A DNA stretch of 64,000 nt from an uncultured Dysgonomonas sp. (GCF_900079725.1 NZ_LT599032.1:1828209-1892208); one strand, 5' to 3'; counted from the first letter of the stretch, positions 1-9,093 are shown. Notes: a model not told the origin generated them from the letters alone. Numbers and translations: made by a program.

Positions 1-1668
1 ACTGCACAGGGAGTACGCGAAGCCGAGAATCTCAGAAATATAAAAGATGCGGTAAGGGCGCAGGGATACATCACCCCTCTGATTGCCGACATACACTTTA
101 ATCCGCGTGCGGCAGAAGCGGCTGCAAGAATAGTAGAGAAAGTGCGAATCAATCCGGGTAATTTTGTTGACAGGGTGAAGACTTTCGAAACATTCGAATA
201 CACAGATGAAGAATATGCACAGGAAATAGAGAAAATCAGGGCTAAACTCATTCCTTTGCTCAATATATGTAAAGAACATAAAACAGCTATCCGCATCGGG
301 GTAAATCACGGTTCATTATCCGACCGTATTATGAGCCGTTATGGCGACACTCCCGAAGGTATGGTGGAGTCATGTATGGAGTTCCTCCATATTTGCATTG
401 CTGAAGAATTCAGGGATATTGTAATTTCCATGAAAACTTCGAATACTGTTGTAATGTCGAAAGCTGTTCGCCTGCTTATTGCCCGTATGGAAAAAGAAGG
501 TCTCAATTTCCCGTTGCACCTCGGAGTCACTGAGGCGGGAGATGGTGAAGACGGGCGTATAAAATCAGCTGTAGGTATCGGTTCGCTTCTTTCCGATGGT
601 ATCGGCGACACCATCCGTGTATCCCTGAGCGAAGATCCGGAATATGAAGTACCTGTGGCTCAAAAACTTGTTGCATATATCAAACAGAAAGAAAATCATC
701 CGGAAATAATAGCTAAGGCCTGTGATAAATTCTCTCCGTTCTCTACCGACCGCAGGGAAACATATACGGTGGGGAATATCGGAGGAGACAATCTACCTGT
801 GGTGATTTCGGATCGTTCGGAAGGTAATTTCGAATTCAATGTTCATTTCCTTCCAGATTATCTATATGTCGGGAAAGAGTTACCACTTGGCGCACCACGT
901 GCAATACCTTCTATTATAGATTTAGACGGATGGAAAGGGGAAAAGAATACATACCCCCTGTTCGGTAAATCGAATTGGGAAAAGATAAGGGGTAATGATG
1001 CGGCGATCAAATTCCTGCGTCTCTCATATCCTGAATTAGATGACAATATTATCACCCTGCTGAAAGCAGACAAATCAATAGCCATTATTCTTTCGACCAA
1101 TCACATCAACGGTGTAGGAGAGCAGCGCGCATTTATACACACCCTGATGAATAATGATTGTGATACACCCGTAATACCTAACCGCAGATATGAAGAGAAT
1201 GAAACGGAAGACCTGCAGATAAAAGCGGCGGCTGATTTCGGAACTCTTTATCTCGACGGCTTCGGCAATGGTATTATGCTTGAGAACCAAGGAAGTATTT
1301 CATTGAAAAATATAGATGCATACATGTTCGGAATTTTACAGGCATCGCGCATCCGTACAAGTAAAACCGAATATATATCCTGCCCTAGTTGCGGACGTAC
1401 ATTATTTGACCTGCAAACAACCGTCGCATTAGTAAAAGGTGCCACCTCACACCTTAAACACCTTAAGATAGGAGTTATGGGCTGCATCGTTAATGGCCCG
1501 GGAGAGATGGCGGATGCCGATTATGGTTATGTAGGTGCTGAGAAAGGAAAGATATCCCTTTATAAAAAGAAGCACCTGATAGAAAAAAATATTGCTTCGG
1601 AAGAGGCTGTGGAAAGGCTTGTCCAACTTATTAAAGACAATGGCGACTGGATGGAGCCGGAGAATTAA
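1..1668 (+). CDS. ispG: 4-hydroxy-3-methylbut-2-enyl diphosphate synthase (IspG), 5' end missing
   Basis: The reading frame is open from base 1, so the true start lies upstream; the GTG at 142 is internal. IspG is the [4Fe-4S] enzyme of the non-mevalonate isoprenoid pathway that converts MEcPP to HMBPP. The cluster ligands are visible near the C-terminus: CPSCGRT (Cys codons at 1381 and 1390) and GCIVNGPGE (Cys at 1483, Glu ligand at 1504), spaced as in the E. coli enzyme. The 555 visible codons already exceed the roughly 370 residues of the E. coli protein. The excess lies between the TIM-barrel part and the Fe-S domain, matching the large insert known from plant, Chlamydia and Bacteroidetes IspG. 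It is followed by an intrinsic terminator, so it is the last gene of its transcript. Confidence 0.95.
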   Translation, partial: TAQGVREAENLRNIKDAVRAQGYITPLIADIHFNPRAAEAAARIVEKVRINPGNFVDRVKTFETFEYTDEEYAQEIEKIRAKLIPLLNICKEHKTAIRIGVNHGSLSDRIMSRYGDTPEGMVESCMEFLHICIAEEFRDIVISMKTSNTVVMSKAVRLLIARMEKEGLNFPLHLGVTEAGDGEDGRIKSAVGIGSLLSDGIGDTIRVSLSEDPEYEVPVAQKLVAYIKQKENHPEIIAKACDKFSPFSTDRRETYTVGNIGGDNLPVVISDRSEGNFEFNVHFLPDYLYVGKELPLGAPRAIPSIIDLDGWKGEKNTYPLFGKSNWEKIRGNDAAIKFLRLSYPELDDNIITLLKADKSIAIILSTNHINGVGEQRAFIHTLMNNDCDTPVIPNRRYEENETEDLQIKAAADFGTLYLDGFGNGIMLENQGSISLKNIDAYMFGILQASRIRTSKTEYISCPSCGRTLFDLQTTVALVKGATSHLKHLKIGVMGCIVNGPGEMADADYGYVGAEKGKISLYKKKHLIEKNIASEEAVERLVQLIKDNGDWMEPEN

Positions 1669-1684
1669 TCGTTATAAAATATTT

Positions 1685-1720
1685 AAAGGAGCAGGATTTT
1701 TTGAAAAAACCTGCTCCTTT
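1685..1720 (+). terminator. Rho-independent terminator after ispG
   Basis: A perfect 11-bp stem (AAAGGAGCAGG at 1685-1695 with CCTGCTCCTTT at 1710-1720) lies 17 bases past the ispG stop. The loop itself contains complementary T and A runs, so the hairpin can extend inward. Confidence 0.8.
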
Positions 1721-1772
1721 ACTATCTTAATAATACCTTCACAATCGTAACAATTAATTAACAAGCCTATAT

Positions 1773-1780
1773 TATATTTG
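1773..1780 (+). promoter_or_regulatory. -7 box (TATATTTG) for the Ca2+ ATPase gene
   Basis: TATATTTG matches the Bacteroidetes primary-sigma -7 consensus TAnnTTTG and lies about 80 bases before the ATG at 1862. No clear TTTG -33 element is seen, so this is a moderate call. Confidence 0.45.
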
Positions 1781-1861
1781 TAGTCAGATAACATTAACTT
1801 TATCCCTTTTTAAACAAGCATAAGCTACTTATTGTTAAAGAAATATACTTATATTAAAATA

Positions 1862-4780
1862 ATGGAAGGAAAAAAGAATTACACAGGGCTAACAGACAGT
1901 CAGGTAAAAGAAAGCAGGCAAAAGCACGGAGCGAATATACTCACCCCGCCTAAGAAAGAACCTTTATGGAAGCTCTTTCTACAAAAGTTTGAAGACCCTA
2001 TTATCCGCATCCTGCTTATAGCAGCATTTCTCTCTTTGGGAATATCCATCATACACAACGAATACATTGAAACCATCGGTATATTCTGCGCTATTCTACT
2101 GGCTACGGGAGTATCTTTCTGGTTTGAGATGGATGCTAATAAAAAGTTCGATGTCCTCAACCAGGTAAACGATGAGGATATGATCACCGTTATGCGTAAC
2201 GGCAATATCCGTCAGGTGCCTAAAAAAGATATAGTAGTAGGTGATATCGTGTTTCTGGAAATGGGAAATGAAGTTCCTGCCGACGGAGAACTGTTCGATG
2301 CCGTATCCATGCAGATAGATGAATCCTGCCTTACAGGGGAGCTTAGCATAGACAAAACAATAGATCCCGATCACTTCGAAGAGGGTGTGACTTATCCATC
2401 CAACTGGGTACTTCGGGGCACGAAAGTAATAAACGGACACGGAGTTTTTGAAGTAGCCCGTGTAGGAGATGCCACAGAATTCGGTAAGGTTGCAGAAAAA
2501 TCTACTGAAAAGGTAGAAGGGGAAACTCCTCTGAACCGGCAACTGGACTCTCTTGCCAAGTTTATCGGGGTAATCGGGCTTGTATTGGCAATGCTTACTT
2601 TTGCCGTCCTCTTTATAAAAAATATATTTAATGACCCTACAGTACATGTTTCCTTGGGCGAACTCGGCCTTCTCGGAGCAGTTATGATAGGTGTAGCCAT
2701 AGCGATGATAAAAGTATGGCTGCCAATCATATACGATGGACTTGAACTTGCAGGGAAAGATATTAAACTACCGAAAGCTGTAGCCAAAGGCAGTTGGCTG
2801 AGATGGCTGCTTACAGGAGCATTGGTAACTATCATTTTAGCTTTTTCGGGATATATATTCGGGGTAAATCCTTTGGACGACGATTCGTGGATCAGTATAG
2901 ATGTGGCTGCGAATATACTTCAGGCCTTTATGGTAGCTGTTACTCTCGTTGTAGTGGCAGTGCCGGAAGGACTGCCGATGAGTGTTACGCTCAGTCTGGC
3001 ACTGAGTATGCGCCGCATGTTGAAGATGAACAACCTTGTGCGTAAAATGCATGCCGTGGAAACGATGGGAGCCACCACTGTTATCTGTACAGATAAAACA
3101 GGTACGCTCACTCAGAACCAGATGCAGGTAGCAAGTACAAATTTCTACGGAGTGCCAGATCAAAACCTGACAGATAGTGAAGTGAGCAGGCTGGTGATTG
3201 GAAATATATCGGTAAATTCGACAGCATTCCTCGATTTTTCAAATAAAGAAAAAGTTTCGGCATTGGGTAACCCCACCGAGGGAGCACTCTTATTATGGCT
3301 GAACAAAAGCAAGATATTGTATAGCAATATCCGTAATAAAGAAGAGGTACTGGACCAGTTGCCATTCTCTACCGAACGTAAATATATGGCAACCCTTGTA
3401 GATTCGCCTAAACTTAAACGAAAAGTATTATACGTAAAAGGTGCACCTGAAGTCGTTTTTGCAAAGAGTATCCTTGTAGCAGGCGTAAACGGAGAAGCTC
3501 CTGTCAGCGAATTCAAAGATATTGTAGACGAACAATTACTCCAGTATCAGAATCAGGCAATGCGTACTCTCGGGTTTGCATATAAATATATCGATGAAGC
3601 AAACAACCAATCCGTAGAAGAACTAGCCTCTGGCGATTTGATATTCTTAGGTATCGCTGGTATTTCCGATCCTGTACGTACAGATGTACCGGAAGCTGTA
3701 GAACGTTGTTTGAATGCGGGTATCGGAGTTAAGATAGTAACCGGAGACACATATGGCACCGCGAAAGAAATAGGTCGCCAGATCGGTATCTGGAAAGATG
3801 AGGAAGACACTGACCAGAATATAATAGGCGGTGTAGATTTCGAGAATCTCTCCGATGATGAAGCATTTGATAGAGTAAAAGATCTGAAAATAATGTGTCG
3901 TGCACGCCCTACCGATAAACAACGCCTTGTTCATTTACTGAAACAGCGTGGCGAGATTGTCGCCGTTACCGGTGACGGAACAAACGATGCTCCCGCCCTC
4001 AACTATGCCGATGTAGGTTTATCTATGGGTTCGGGAACATCGGTAGCTAAGGAGGCCAGCGACATTACACTTCTCGACGACTCATTCAGTAGCATTGCTA
4101 CAGCAGTAATGTGGGGACGTTCGCTATATAAGAATATCCAACGGTTTATATTCTTCCAGCTGACAATCAACGTGGCAGCTCTGCTGATTGTATTCTTAGG
4201 TTCCATATTTGGCCAGGAACTGCCACTAACAGTAACACAGATGTTGTGGGTGAATCTGATAATGGATACATTTGCTGCCGGAGCTCTGGCTTCTCTCCCG
4301 CCCGATCCGAATGTAATGAATAGCAAACCAAGAAAGAACAGCGATTTTATCATAACCAGTTCTATCGGAAAACATATTCTGACTACAGGTATATTGTTTG
4401 TCATACTATTGTTGGGAATGATGTATTATTTCTCTTCCCCCGAACATCTTAATTCATTCTTTAGCTATATCCCTGAAGCAGACCGAAACGGATATTTCCT
4501 ATCCTACTTCTTTACGGTATTTGTGTTGTTGCAATTCTGGAATATGTTTAATGCAAAGGCCTACGGTACAGGCAAATCTGCTTTTGCAGGCTTAAGTAAA
4601 AGCGCCGGATTTGAGGTAGTAGCCCTCATTATACTTATCGGACAGATACTGATAGTGACTTTCGGTGGTGAGGTATTCCGTACTATGCCGTTGACTATAC
4701 AAGACTGGGGTATTATAATCGGAGGAACTTCATTCGTATTATGGATAGGGGAATTGATCCGCTTATTCAAAAAAAAGTAA
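1862..4780 (+). CDS. Ca2+-translocating P-type ATPase, PMCA-like
   Basis: Integral inner-membrane pump that uses ATP, through an aspartyl-phosphate, to export Ca2+. Motifs in order: cation ATPase N-terminal domain, actuator-domain TGE (here TGEL rather than TGES), PEGLP in M4, phosphorylation motif DKTGTLT (Asp codon at 3092, about residue 411), and the hinge motif TGDGTNDAPAL. I chose the ATG at 1862; the frame also opens with a TTG at 1832, but the 10 extra residues look unlike a real N-terminus. Anomaly: between the third helix and PEGLP there are about 110 residues with two additional hydrophobic stretches, making the protein (972 residues) longer than typical relatives. The gene is monocistronic, with a hairpin after it. 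Calcium as substrate comes from family similarity only. Confidence 0.88.
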   Translation: MEGKKNYTGLTDSQVKESRQKHGANILTPPKKEPLWKLFLQKFEDPIIRILLIAAFLSLGISIIHNEYIETIGIFCAILLATGVSFWFEMDANKKFDVLNQVNDEDMITVMRNGNIRQVPKKDIVVGDIVFLEMGNEVPADGELFDAVSMQIDESCLTGELSIDKTIDPDHFEEGVTYPSNWVLRGTKVINGHGVFEVARVGDATEFGKVAEKSTEKVEGETPLNRQLDSLAKFIGVIGLVLAMLTFAVLFIKNIFNDPTVHVSLGELGLLGAVMIGVAIAMIKVWLPIIYDGLELAGKDIKLPKAVAKGSWLRWLLTGALVTIILAFSGYIFGVNPLDDDSWISIDVAANILQAFMVAVTLVVVAVPEGLPMSVTLSLALSMRRMLKMNNLVRKMHAVETMGATTVICTDKTGTLTQNQMQVASTNFYGVPDQNLTDSEVSRLVIGNISVNSTAFLDFSNKEKVSALGNPTEGALLLWLNKSKILYSNIRNKEEVLDQLPFSTERKYMATLVDSPKLKRKVLYVKGAPEVVFAKSILVAGVNGEAPVSEFKDIVDEQLLQYQNQAMRTLGFAYKYIDEANNQSVEELASGDLIFLGIAGISDPVRTDVPEAVERCLNAGIGVKIVTGDTYGTAKEIGRQIGIWKDEEDTDQNIIGGVDFENLSDDEAFDRVKDLKIMCRARPTDKQRLVHLLKQRGEIVAVTGDGTNDAPALNYADVGLSMGSGTSVAKEASDITLLDDSFSSIATAVMWGRSLYKNIQRFIFFQLTINVAALLIVFLGSIFGQELPLTVTQMLWVNLIMDTFAAGALASLPPDPNVMNSKPRKNSDFIITSSIGKHILTTGILFVILLLGMMYYFSSPEHLNSFFSYIPEADRNGYFLSYFFTVFVLLQFWNMFNAKAYGTGKSAFAGLSKSAGFEVVALIILIGQILIVTFGGEVFRTMPLTIQDWGIIIGGTSFVLWIGELIRLFKKK

Positions 4781-4812
4781 GAAGTAAAAATATAAAAAAG
4801 AACTTTATCTAT

Positions 4813-4850
4813 ACCCTGTAAGCTGATTGTAATATATCAGTTTGCAGGGT
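4813..4850 (+). terminator. Terminator hairpin after the Ca2+ ATPase
   Basis: 15-bp stem with two G-T wobbles: ACCCTGTAAGCTGAT (4813-4827) against ATCAGTTTGCAGGGT (4836-4850), followed by TTCTTTG. The T tract is weak. Confidence 0.65.
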
Positions 4851-4859
4851 TCTTTGATG

Positions 4860-5340
4860 TATTGAACAGGCTCACTCAATTCCTCAGAAGGGGAAAAATA
4901 AATGAAGAGTGAAAAATAAAAAAGCTGAAAAGACTGTTACTTTTGTTACCTTTTGAGAAAGTTACAAGTTACAGGTGGACAAAGAAACGAGATATAAGTT
5001 GTTAACTGATGACTGTTTACTGCTAACTGATACATGTGTTACCTTTTGGGCGAAGCTATAGGAGGATGTGTCTATAGCCAATGGACTATCAAATCATTTT
5101 CCTCTTTGTCTTTCTGAATGCAATGAAGAATCTCGACTCTCCAGATATGAGATGTTTCACTCCGTTCAACATGACAACCAACGGTCACAGGAGCGTAGCG
5201 TATGTAAATAGAAAGTAAAAATTGCTGCTGGCATACCGTCGTTATCGATCGGACGAATGGTTATTCGCCACGACAAAAGACTGAAAAGGTTGTTACTTTT
5301 GTTACCTTTTAATACTCTCATAAAAGGACGAAAAAGGCAA
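4860..5340. repeat. Mosaic of short intergenic repeats, no gene
   Basis: No credible gene is seen. The stretch is built of modules that recur in other gene-free stretches of the window. GTTACCTTTT motifs lie at 4936-4954, 5038-5047 and 5292-5310. An ACTGTTTACTG module is near 5010. A truncated copy of the hairpin element seen whole at 59275-59425 lies at about 5062-5175. A 33-bp module at 5176-5208 recurs at 49299-49333. The layout of 4928-5050 closely parallels 19332-19465. Confidence 0.7.
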
Positions 5341-5350
5341 AACAAAAAAA

Positions 5351-5376
5351 GCAAGTGTATTTTTCAATACACCCGC
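5351..5376 (-). terminator. Terminator for the SSS symporter gene
   Basis: Reading on the minus strand, an 11-bp stem (5376-5366 with 5361-5351, two wobbles) is followed by seven T (plus-strand A run 5344-5350), 33 bases after the symporter stop codon. Confidence 0.8.
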
Positions 5377-5408
5377 CTTTATCTAAGTATTTATTATAAA
5401 CTGTCTTT

Positions 5409-7154
5409 TTACCAGAAATACATATAGAACGCCGCACAAAGAGCAACAACTCCGAGCGATGCGATAACATCCCATTTGTTCCAGCTCTTTCCGATAACTT
5501 TCTTGTAGTCGTCGGTGAAAGTGATGGCCTCTATTTGTTGTGCTGTTGGTTTCGCAGTGAAAAGCGATACTACAACCATCAGCAACATAATGAAGACAAG
5601 TAGCCATATCTCAAAGATAAGCCAGTTTGTTTGCCAGAACCAGGAAGTATATTCCCAAAGTCCACCTTCCATTACAGCCTTACCTGTATCGGTGAAGATA
5701 TTGGTCACCAAGCGCACCATACCGATAATAAAGCCCACTATCATACCTACTTCACCTGCCTTAGGCGTAATTCTTTTAGAGAATATACCCAGAGCAAACA
5801 CGGCTACCATTGCAGGGGCTAGTAGAGACTGAATACCTTGCAGGTAATCGTAAAGACTACCAAGGCTCATCATGACAGGTATCCACACGATACCGAGTAC
5901 TACCACGACAACTGTGGCAATACGACCTACCAGAACGTAAGTATCTTCGCTCTTTCCTTTAAACATCGGTTTATAGAAGTCTTCTGTAAAGAGCGTAGCA
6001 CAAGAGTTGAAGAATGCAGCCAAAGAAGCAACCAATGCAGATATAAAGCCGATAGTAACAATACCTTTTACGCCGGCCGGCAATACAAATTTGACCATCG
6101 AGCCAAAGGCTGTATCGGGATCATCTAATGTAAAACCACTGTCGGGACGTGCTGCCAATGCAGCAGCTACCATACCTGGTATCAGGAACATAAACACAGG
6201 CAGCAATTTGAAATAACCCGCTGCGATAGTACCTCTGCGTGCACGTTTCATTACTACATCGTTATCTTCACCTTTGCGTTGTCCCAGTACGCGCTGAACT
6301 ATATGCTGGTCGGTACACCAATACCAAAAACCGATAATTGATGCTCCGATAAACACCCAAAATCCGGGATAGTCGTCATACAGCGGGTCGCCTGTACTGA
6401 AGTGGAACATATGGTTTGTTCCGTACGCAACACCATCTTCTCCTACATTCAATGTTTTAGCATAGTCCATCATTGCTGTCCACCCCTCAGGTATACTGCC
6501 ACCTCCAAGTGCCGACAACCCCAAGAAAAGAACAAGGAATGAACCGATGATAAGTATAGGGGTTTGAATTGCCGACAGTGTCATCACACCTTTCATCCCT
6601 CCAAGCACTGTAAAGATACCCGTTAAGACTATCAAGCCGATTGCCCCATACCAAAACGGCAAGCCGAGAAGGCTCTGCATAAAGATACCACCGGTGAATG
6701 CTGTTACGCTCACTTTAGTCAGTACATAAGCTATAAGAGTGATGATAGACAGCCACGAGCCCGTAGCTTGTGTATAACGATATTTGAGGAAGTCGGGCAT
6801 GGTGATGATTTTACCCATCTTATTGTTCATAAGTTGATAGAAAGGCACAAATAGCCAACCCAGAATAAGTATCATCCAACCTTGCATCTCCCAGTGCGCC
6901 ATACCTACACCCGCCTTTGCTCCTGTTCCGGCAAGCCCTACAAGGTGTTCCGAACCGATATTTGCAGCAAAGATAGCTGCACCGATAATGTACCATGGCT
7001 CTCCTTTACCAAACAGATAATCTTCACTGCTGGCACCCTGTTGCAAACGTTTGTCCTTTTGTACCGAACGCCAGACGGCCCACGTTACGGCTAATATCCC
7101 AACTGCGAGAACTGCCCAGTCGAGCCATATAAATTCATGTGAATTCCAATTCAT
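5409..7154 (-). CDS. Sodium:solute symporter (SSS/SGLT family), probable arabinose transporter
   Basis: A 581-residue inner-membrane protein with about 14 hydrophobic helices and the LeuT-fold signature of the SSS family (TC 2.A.21), for example AANIGSEHLVGLAGTGAKAG in the first helices. SSS proteins use the Na+ gradient to import sugars, amino acids or other solutes. It is the last gene of the minus-strand araDAB block, and SSS transporters are regular members of Bacteroides arabinose operons, so L-arabinose (or an arabinoside) is the most likely substrate. Substrate specificity is inferred from context only. Start ATG at 7154 leaves a 102-base gap to araB filled with AT-rich palindromic sequence. 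Confidence 0.88.
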   Translation of the reverse strand: MNWNSHEFIWLDWAVLAVGILAVTWAVWRSVQKDKRLQQGASSEDYLFGKGEPWYIIGAAIFAANIGSEHLVGLAGTGAKAGVGMAHWEMQGWMILILGWLFVPFYQLMNNKMGKIITMPDFLKYRYTQATGSWLSIITLIAYVLTKVSVTAFTGGIFMQSLLGLPFWYGAIGLIVLTGIFTVLGGMKGVMTLSAIQTPILIIGSFLVLFLGLSALGGGSIPEGWTAMMDYAKTLNVGEDGVAYGTNHMFHFSTGDPLYDDYPGFWVFIGASIIGFWYWCTDQHIVQRVLGQRKGEDNDVVMKRARRGTIAAGYFKLLPVFMFLIPGMVAAALAARPDSGFTLDDPDTAFGSMVKFVLPAGVKGIVTIGFISALVASLAAFFNSCATLFTEDFYKPMFKGKSEDTYVLVGRIATVVVVVLGIVWIPVMMSLGSLYDYLQGIQSLLAPAMVAVFALGIFSKRITPKAGEVGMIVGFIIGMVRLVTNIFTDTGKAVMEGGLWEYTSWFWQTNWLIFEIWLLVFIMLLMVVVSLFTAKPTAQQIEAITFTDDYKKVIGKSWNKWDVIASLGVVALCAAFYMYFW

Positions 7155-7159
7155 AGTAT

Positions 7160-7256
7160 ATTTAAATAATTAAAAATTAAGAGTTAAGAATTAAAAATTA
7201 AAAATGAGTAGCTATCGCCTTGAACGATTCTTCATTCTTAATTCCTCATTCTTAAT
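7160..7256. repeat. AT-rich palindromic intergenic repeat
   Basis: Runs of AATTAAGAGTTAAGAATTAA type on the left are matched in inverse by TTCATTCTTAATTCCTCATT on the right. Related TTTTTCATTCTTAATT modules recur near 31199-31222 and 31559-31588. It lies between araB and the symporter gene. Confidence 0.6.
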
Positions 7257-8924
7257 TTATTGAAATAATTCTGTTTCAGTGAATTTACCCAGCTTCTGAT
7301 ATTTAGCATATAGTTTCATATACACCTTATGTTTAGCCATATCAGGTTTATATTCAAAAGCAAACCCTTGCCCCATTGCTTTTTGTGCGGCCTTAATATC
7401 AGGATGAATACCAGCAGCTACCGATGCAAACATAGCAGCACCGAATGCACACGCTTGTTCCGATTTAGCAACTTTAATAGGCATACCCAGCACATCTGCC
7501 AAAGTCTGCATAACCAACGGCGACTTCAATGATATACCACCAATACCTATTACACTGTTTATTTCGATGCCATTTTCGAGGAAGCGGTCTATAATCGCTT
7601 TGGAACCGAAAGCTGTGGCTTCTACCAACGCTTTAAATATAAGCGGAGCAGAGCTGGCCAGATTCAATCCTGTAATCGTACCTTTAACCAATTGATTAGC
7701 ATCAGGTGTACGACGGCCATTCATCCAGTCGATAGCCAATGCTGAACTTTCTGTTGTAGGAATTTTCTCAGCTTCTTTTGATAAAACAGGAATCATCTTA
7801 TCGAGGGCTTCCTCTATCAGTTTATCTTTAGTGGCCTGATCGACCAATGTAGATTCTTTCAGTATCTTTTCTAAAGGCCAAGCCAATACAGACTTGAACC
7901 AAGCATAGATATCTCCGAATCCGGATTGTCCTGCTTCAAGGCCAACCAGCCCCGGAATAACAGAACCGTCTACCTGCCCGCAAATACCCGGTACAAGTTT
8001 ACCATGCATATCTTCATACGAAGCCACCATAATATCGCAAGTAGAAGTTCCGATAACACGAACGAACGTTTTAGGCTCAATCTCCGCGCCTACAGCTCCC
8101 ATATGACAGTCGAAGGCTCCTACACCTACCGCTACATTTGTAGTCAGACCTAATCTTTCAGCCCACTCCGGCGTAAGATTGCCAACCTTCACGTCACTTG
8201 TATATGTTTCGTGGAACAGCCTGTCTCTGAAACCTTTCAGTTCGGATGCCACCTCTACAAGGAATTCTTCGGTAGGAAGCCCGTCCCATTCTTTCAGCCA
8301 CATGGCTTTATGACCGGCAGCGCAACGTCCTCTTACTATATCGGCAGGCTTTGTAGTTCCTGTAATCAGTGCAGGCATCCAGTCGCAATGTTCTACCCAG
8401 CTATATGCATCCTCTACGATAGATTTATCAGCTTTCAGCACATGAGCAATCTTTGCCCAAACCCATTCGCTGGAATAAATACCACCTTCATATGCTGTAT
8501 AATCGATAGGCCATCGTTTAGCCACTTCATTGATTTTTGCAGCTTCTTTGATAGCAGTGTGGTCTTTCCATAAAATAAACATTGCGTTCGGATTTTCTGC
8601 AAATTCGGGACGCAATGCCAATACCTTACCATCTTTGTCGATCAGCGCAGGAGTGGAACCGGTAGTATCAAACGACATGCCGACAATTGCTTCAGCAGTT
8701 CCGGCAGGTGATTTACTCAAGGCTTCTTTCACCGATTCTTCCAAAGCCTCAACATAGTCGAGCGGATGTTGCCTGTATTGATTGGCCTGAGGGTCACAAT
8801 ACTGACCTTTCATCCATCTCTTATAATATTTTACCGACGAAGCAATTTCTTTTCCGGATTGAGCTTCGATGATTACTGCCCGACAAGAATCTGAGCCATA
8901 ATCAAGTCCGATTGTATATTTCAT
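7257..8924 (-). CDS. araB: Ribulokinase (FGGY family)
   Basis: ATP-dependent kinase that phosphorylates L-ribulose to L-ribulose 5-phosphate, the second step of arabinose catabolism, in the cytoplasm. 555 residues, the normal length for AraB. The N-terminal actin-like ATPase motif GLDYGSDSCRAVII is characteristic of ribulokinases, with the C-terminal ASKHA half containing GIGGISLKSPLVMQTLADVL. It lies between araA (169 bases upstream, with a terminator and a repeat in the gap) and the symporter gene. The function is well supported by family and by the araA/araD neighbours. Confidence 0.94.
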   Translation of the reverse strand: MKYTIGLDYGSDSCRAVIIEAQSGKEIASSVKYYKRWMKGQYCDPQANQYRQHPLDYVEALEESVKEALSKSPAGTAEAIVGMSFDTTGSTPALIDKDGKVLALRPEFAENPNAMFILWKDHTAIKEAAKINEVAKRWPIDYTAYEGGIYSSEWVWAKIAHVLKADKSIVEDAYSWVEHCDWMPALITGTTKPADIVRGRCAAGHKAMWLKEWDGLPTEEFLVEVASELKGFRDRLFHETYTSDVKVGNLTPEWAERLGLTTNVAVGVGAFDCHMGAVGAEIEPKTFVRVIGTSTCDIMVASYEDMHGKLVPGICGQVDGSVIPGLVGLEAGQSGFGDIYAWFKSVLAWPLEKILKESTLVDQATKDKLIEEALDKMIPVLSKEAEKIPTTESSALAIDWMNGRRTPDANQLVKGTITGLNLASSAPLIFKALVEATAFGSKAIIDRFLENGIEINSVIGIGGISLKSPLVMQTLADVLGMPIKVAKSEQACAFGAAMFASVAAGIHPDIKAAQKAMGQGFAFEYKPDMAKHKVYMKLYAKYQKLGKFTETELFQ

Positions 8925-8935
8925 ATTTATATTAG

Positions 8936-9048
8936 TTTAGGCCCCCTCAATCCCCCAAAGGGGGAAGCCGGATAGGCTATAGTTTAATTTTTTCTCTTGT
9001 TATTTTTCCCCTTTTCTTGACTCCCCCTCCGGGGGACAGGGGACTAAA
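8936..9048. repeat. Inverted pair of CCCCTC/GGGGG palindromic units
   Basis: Two copies of a GC-rich palindromic unit in opposite orientation. The left copy (8936-8966) runs from TTAGGCCCC to AGGGGGAAG. The right copy (9019-9048) runs from GACTCCCCC to GGGGACTAA and is its approximate reverse complement. Related CCCCTCCAACCTC blocks occur at 19199-19250 and 31124-31173. This looks like a dispersed intergenic repeat lying inside the ara operon. Confidence 0.6.
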
Positions 9049-9086
9049 AAATAGGGTACCGAGAATAATCACTACTCACGGTACCC
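9047..9086 (-). terminator. Terminator hairpin between araA and araB
   Basis: On the minus strand a perfect 8-bp stem (GGGTACCG / CGGTACCC, arms 9079-9086 and 9054-9061) is followed by TATTTTTTAG, starting 8 bases after the araA stop codon. It would end or attenuate the araDA transcript before araB. Confidence 0.7.
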
Positions 9087-9093
9087 CAGAACC

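Noticed and set aside
5166-5354. 62-codon minus-strand open frame in the first intergenic repeat cluster
   Set aside because: It lies across repeat modules and the symporter terminator, and no homologous feature is visible.
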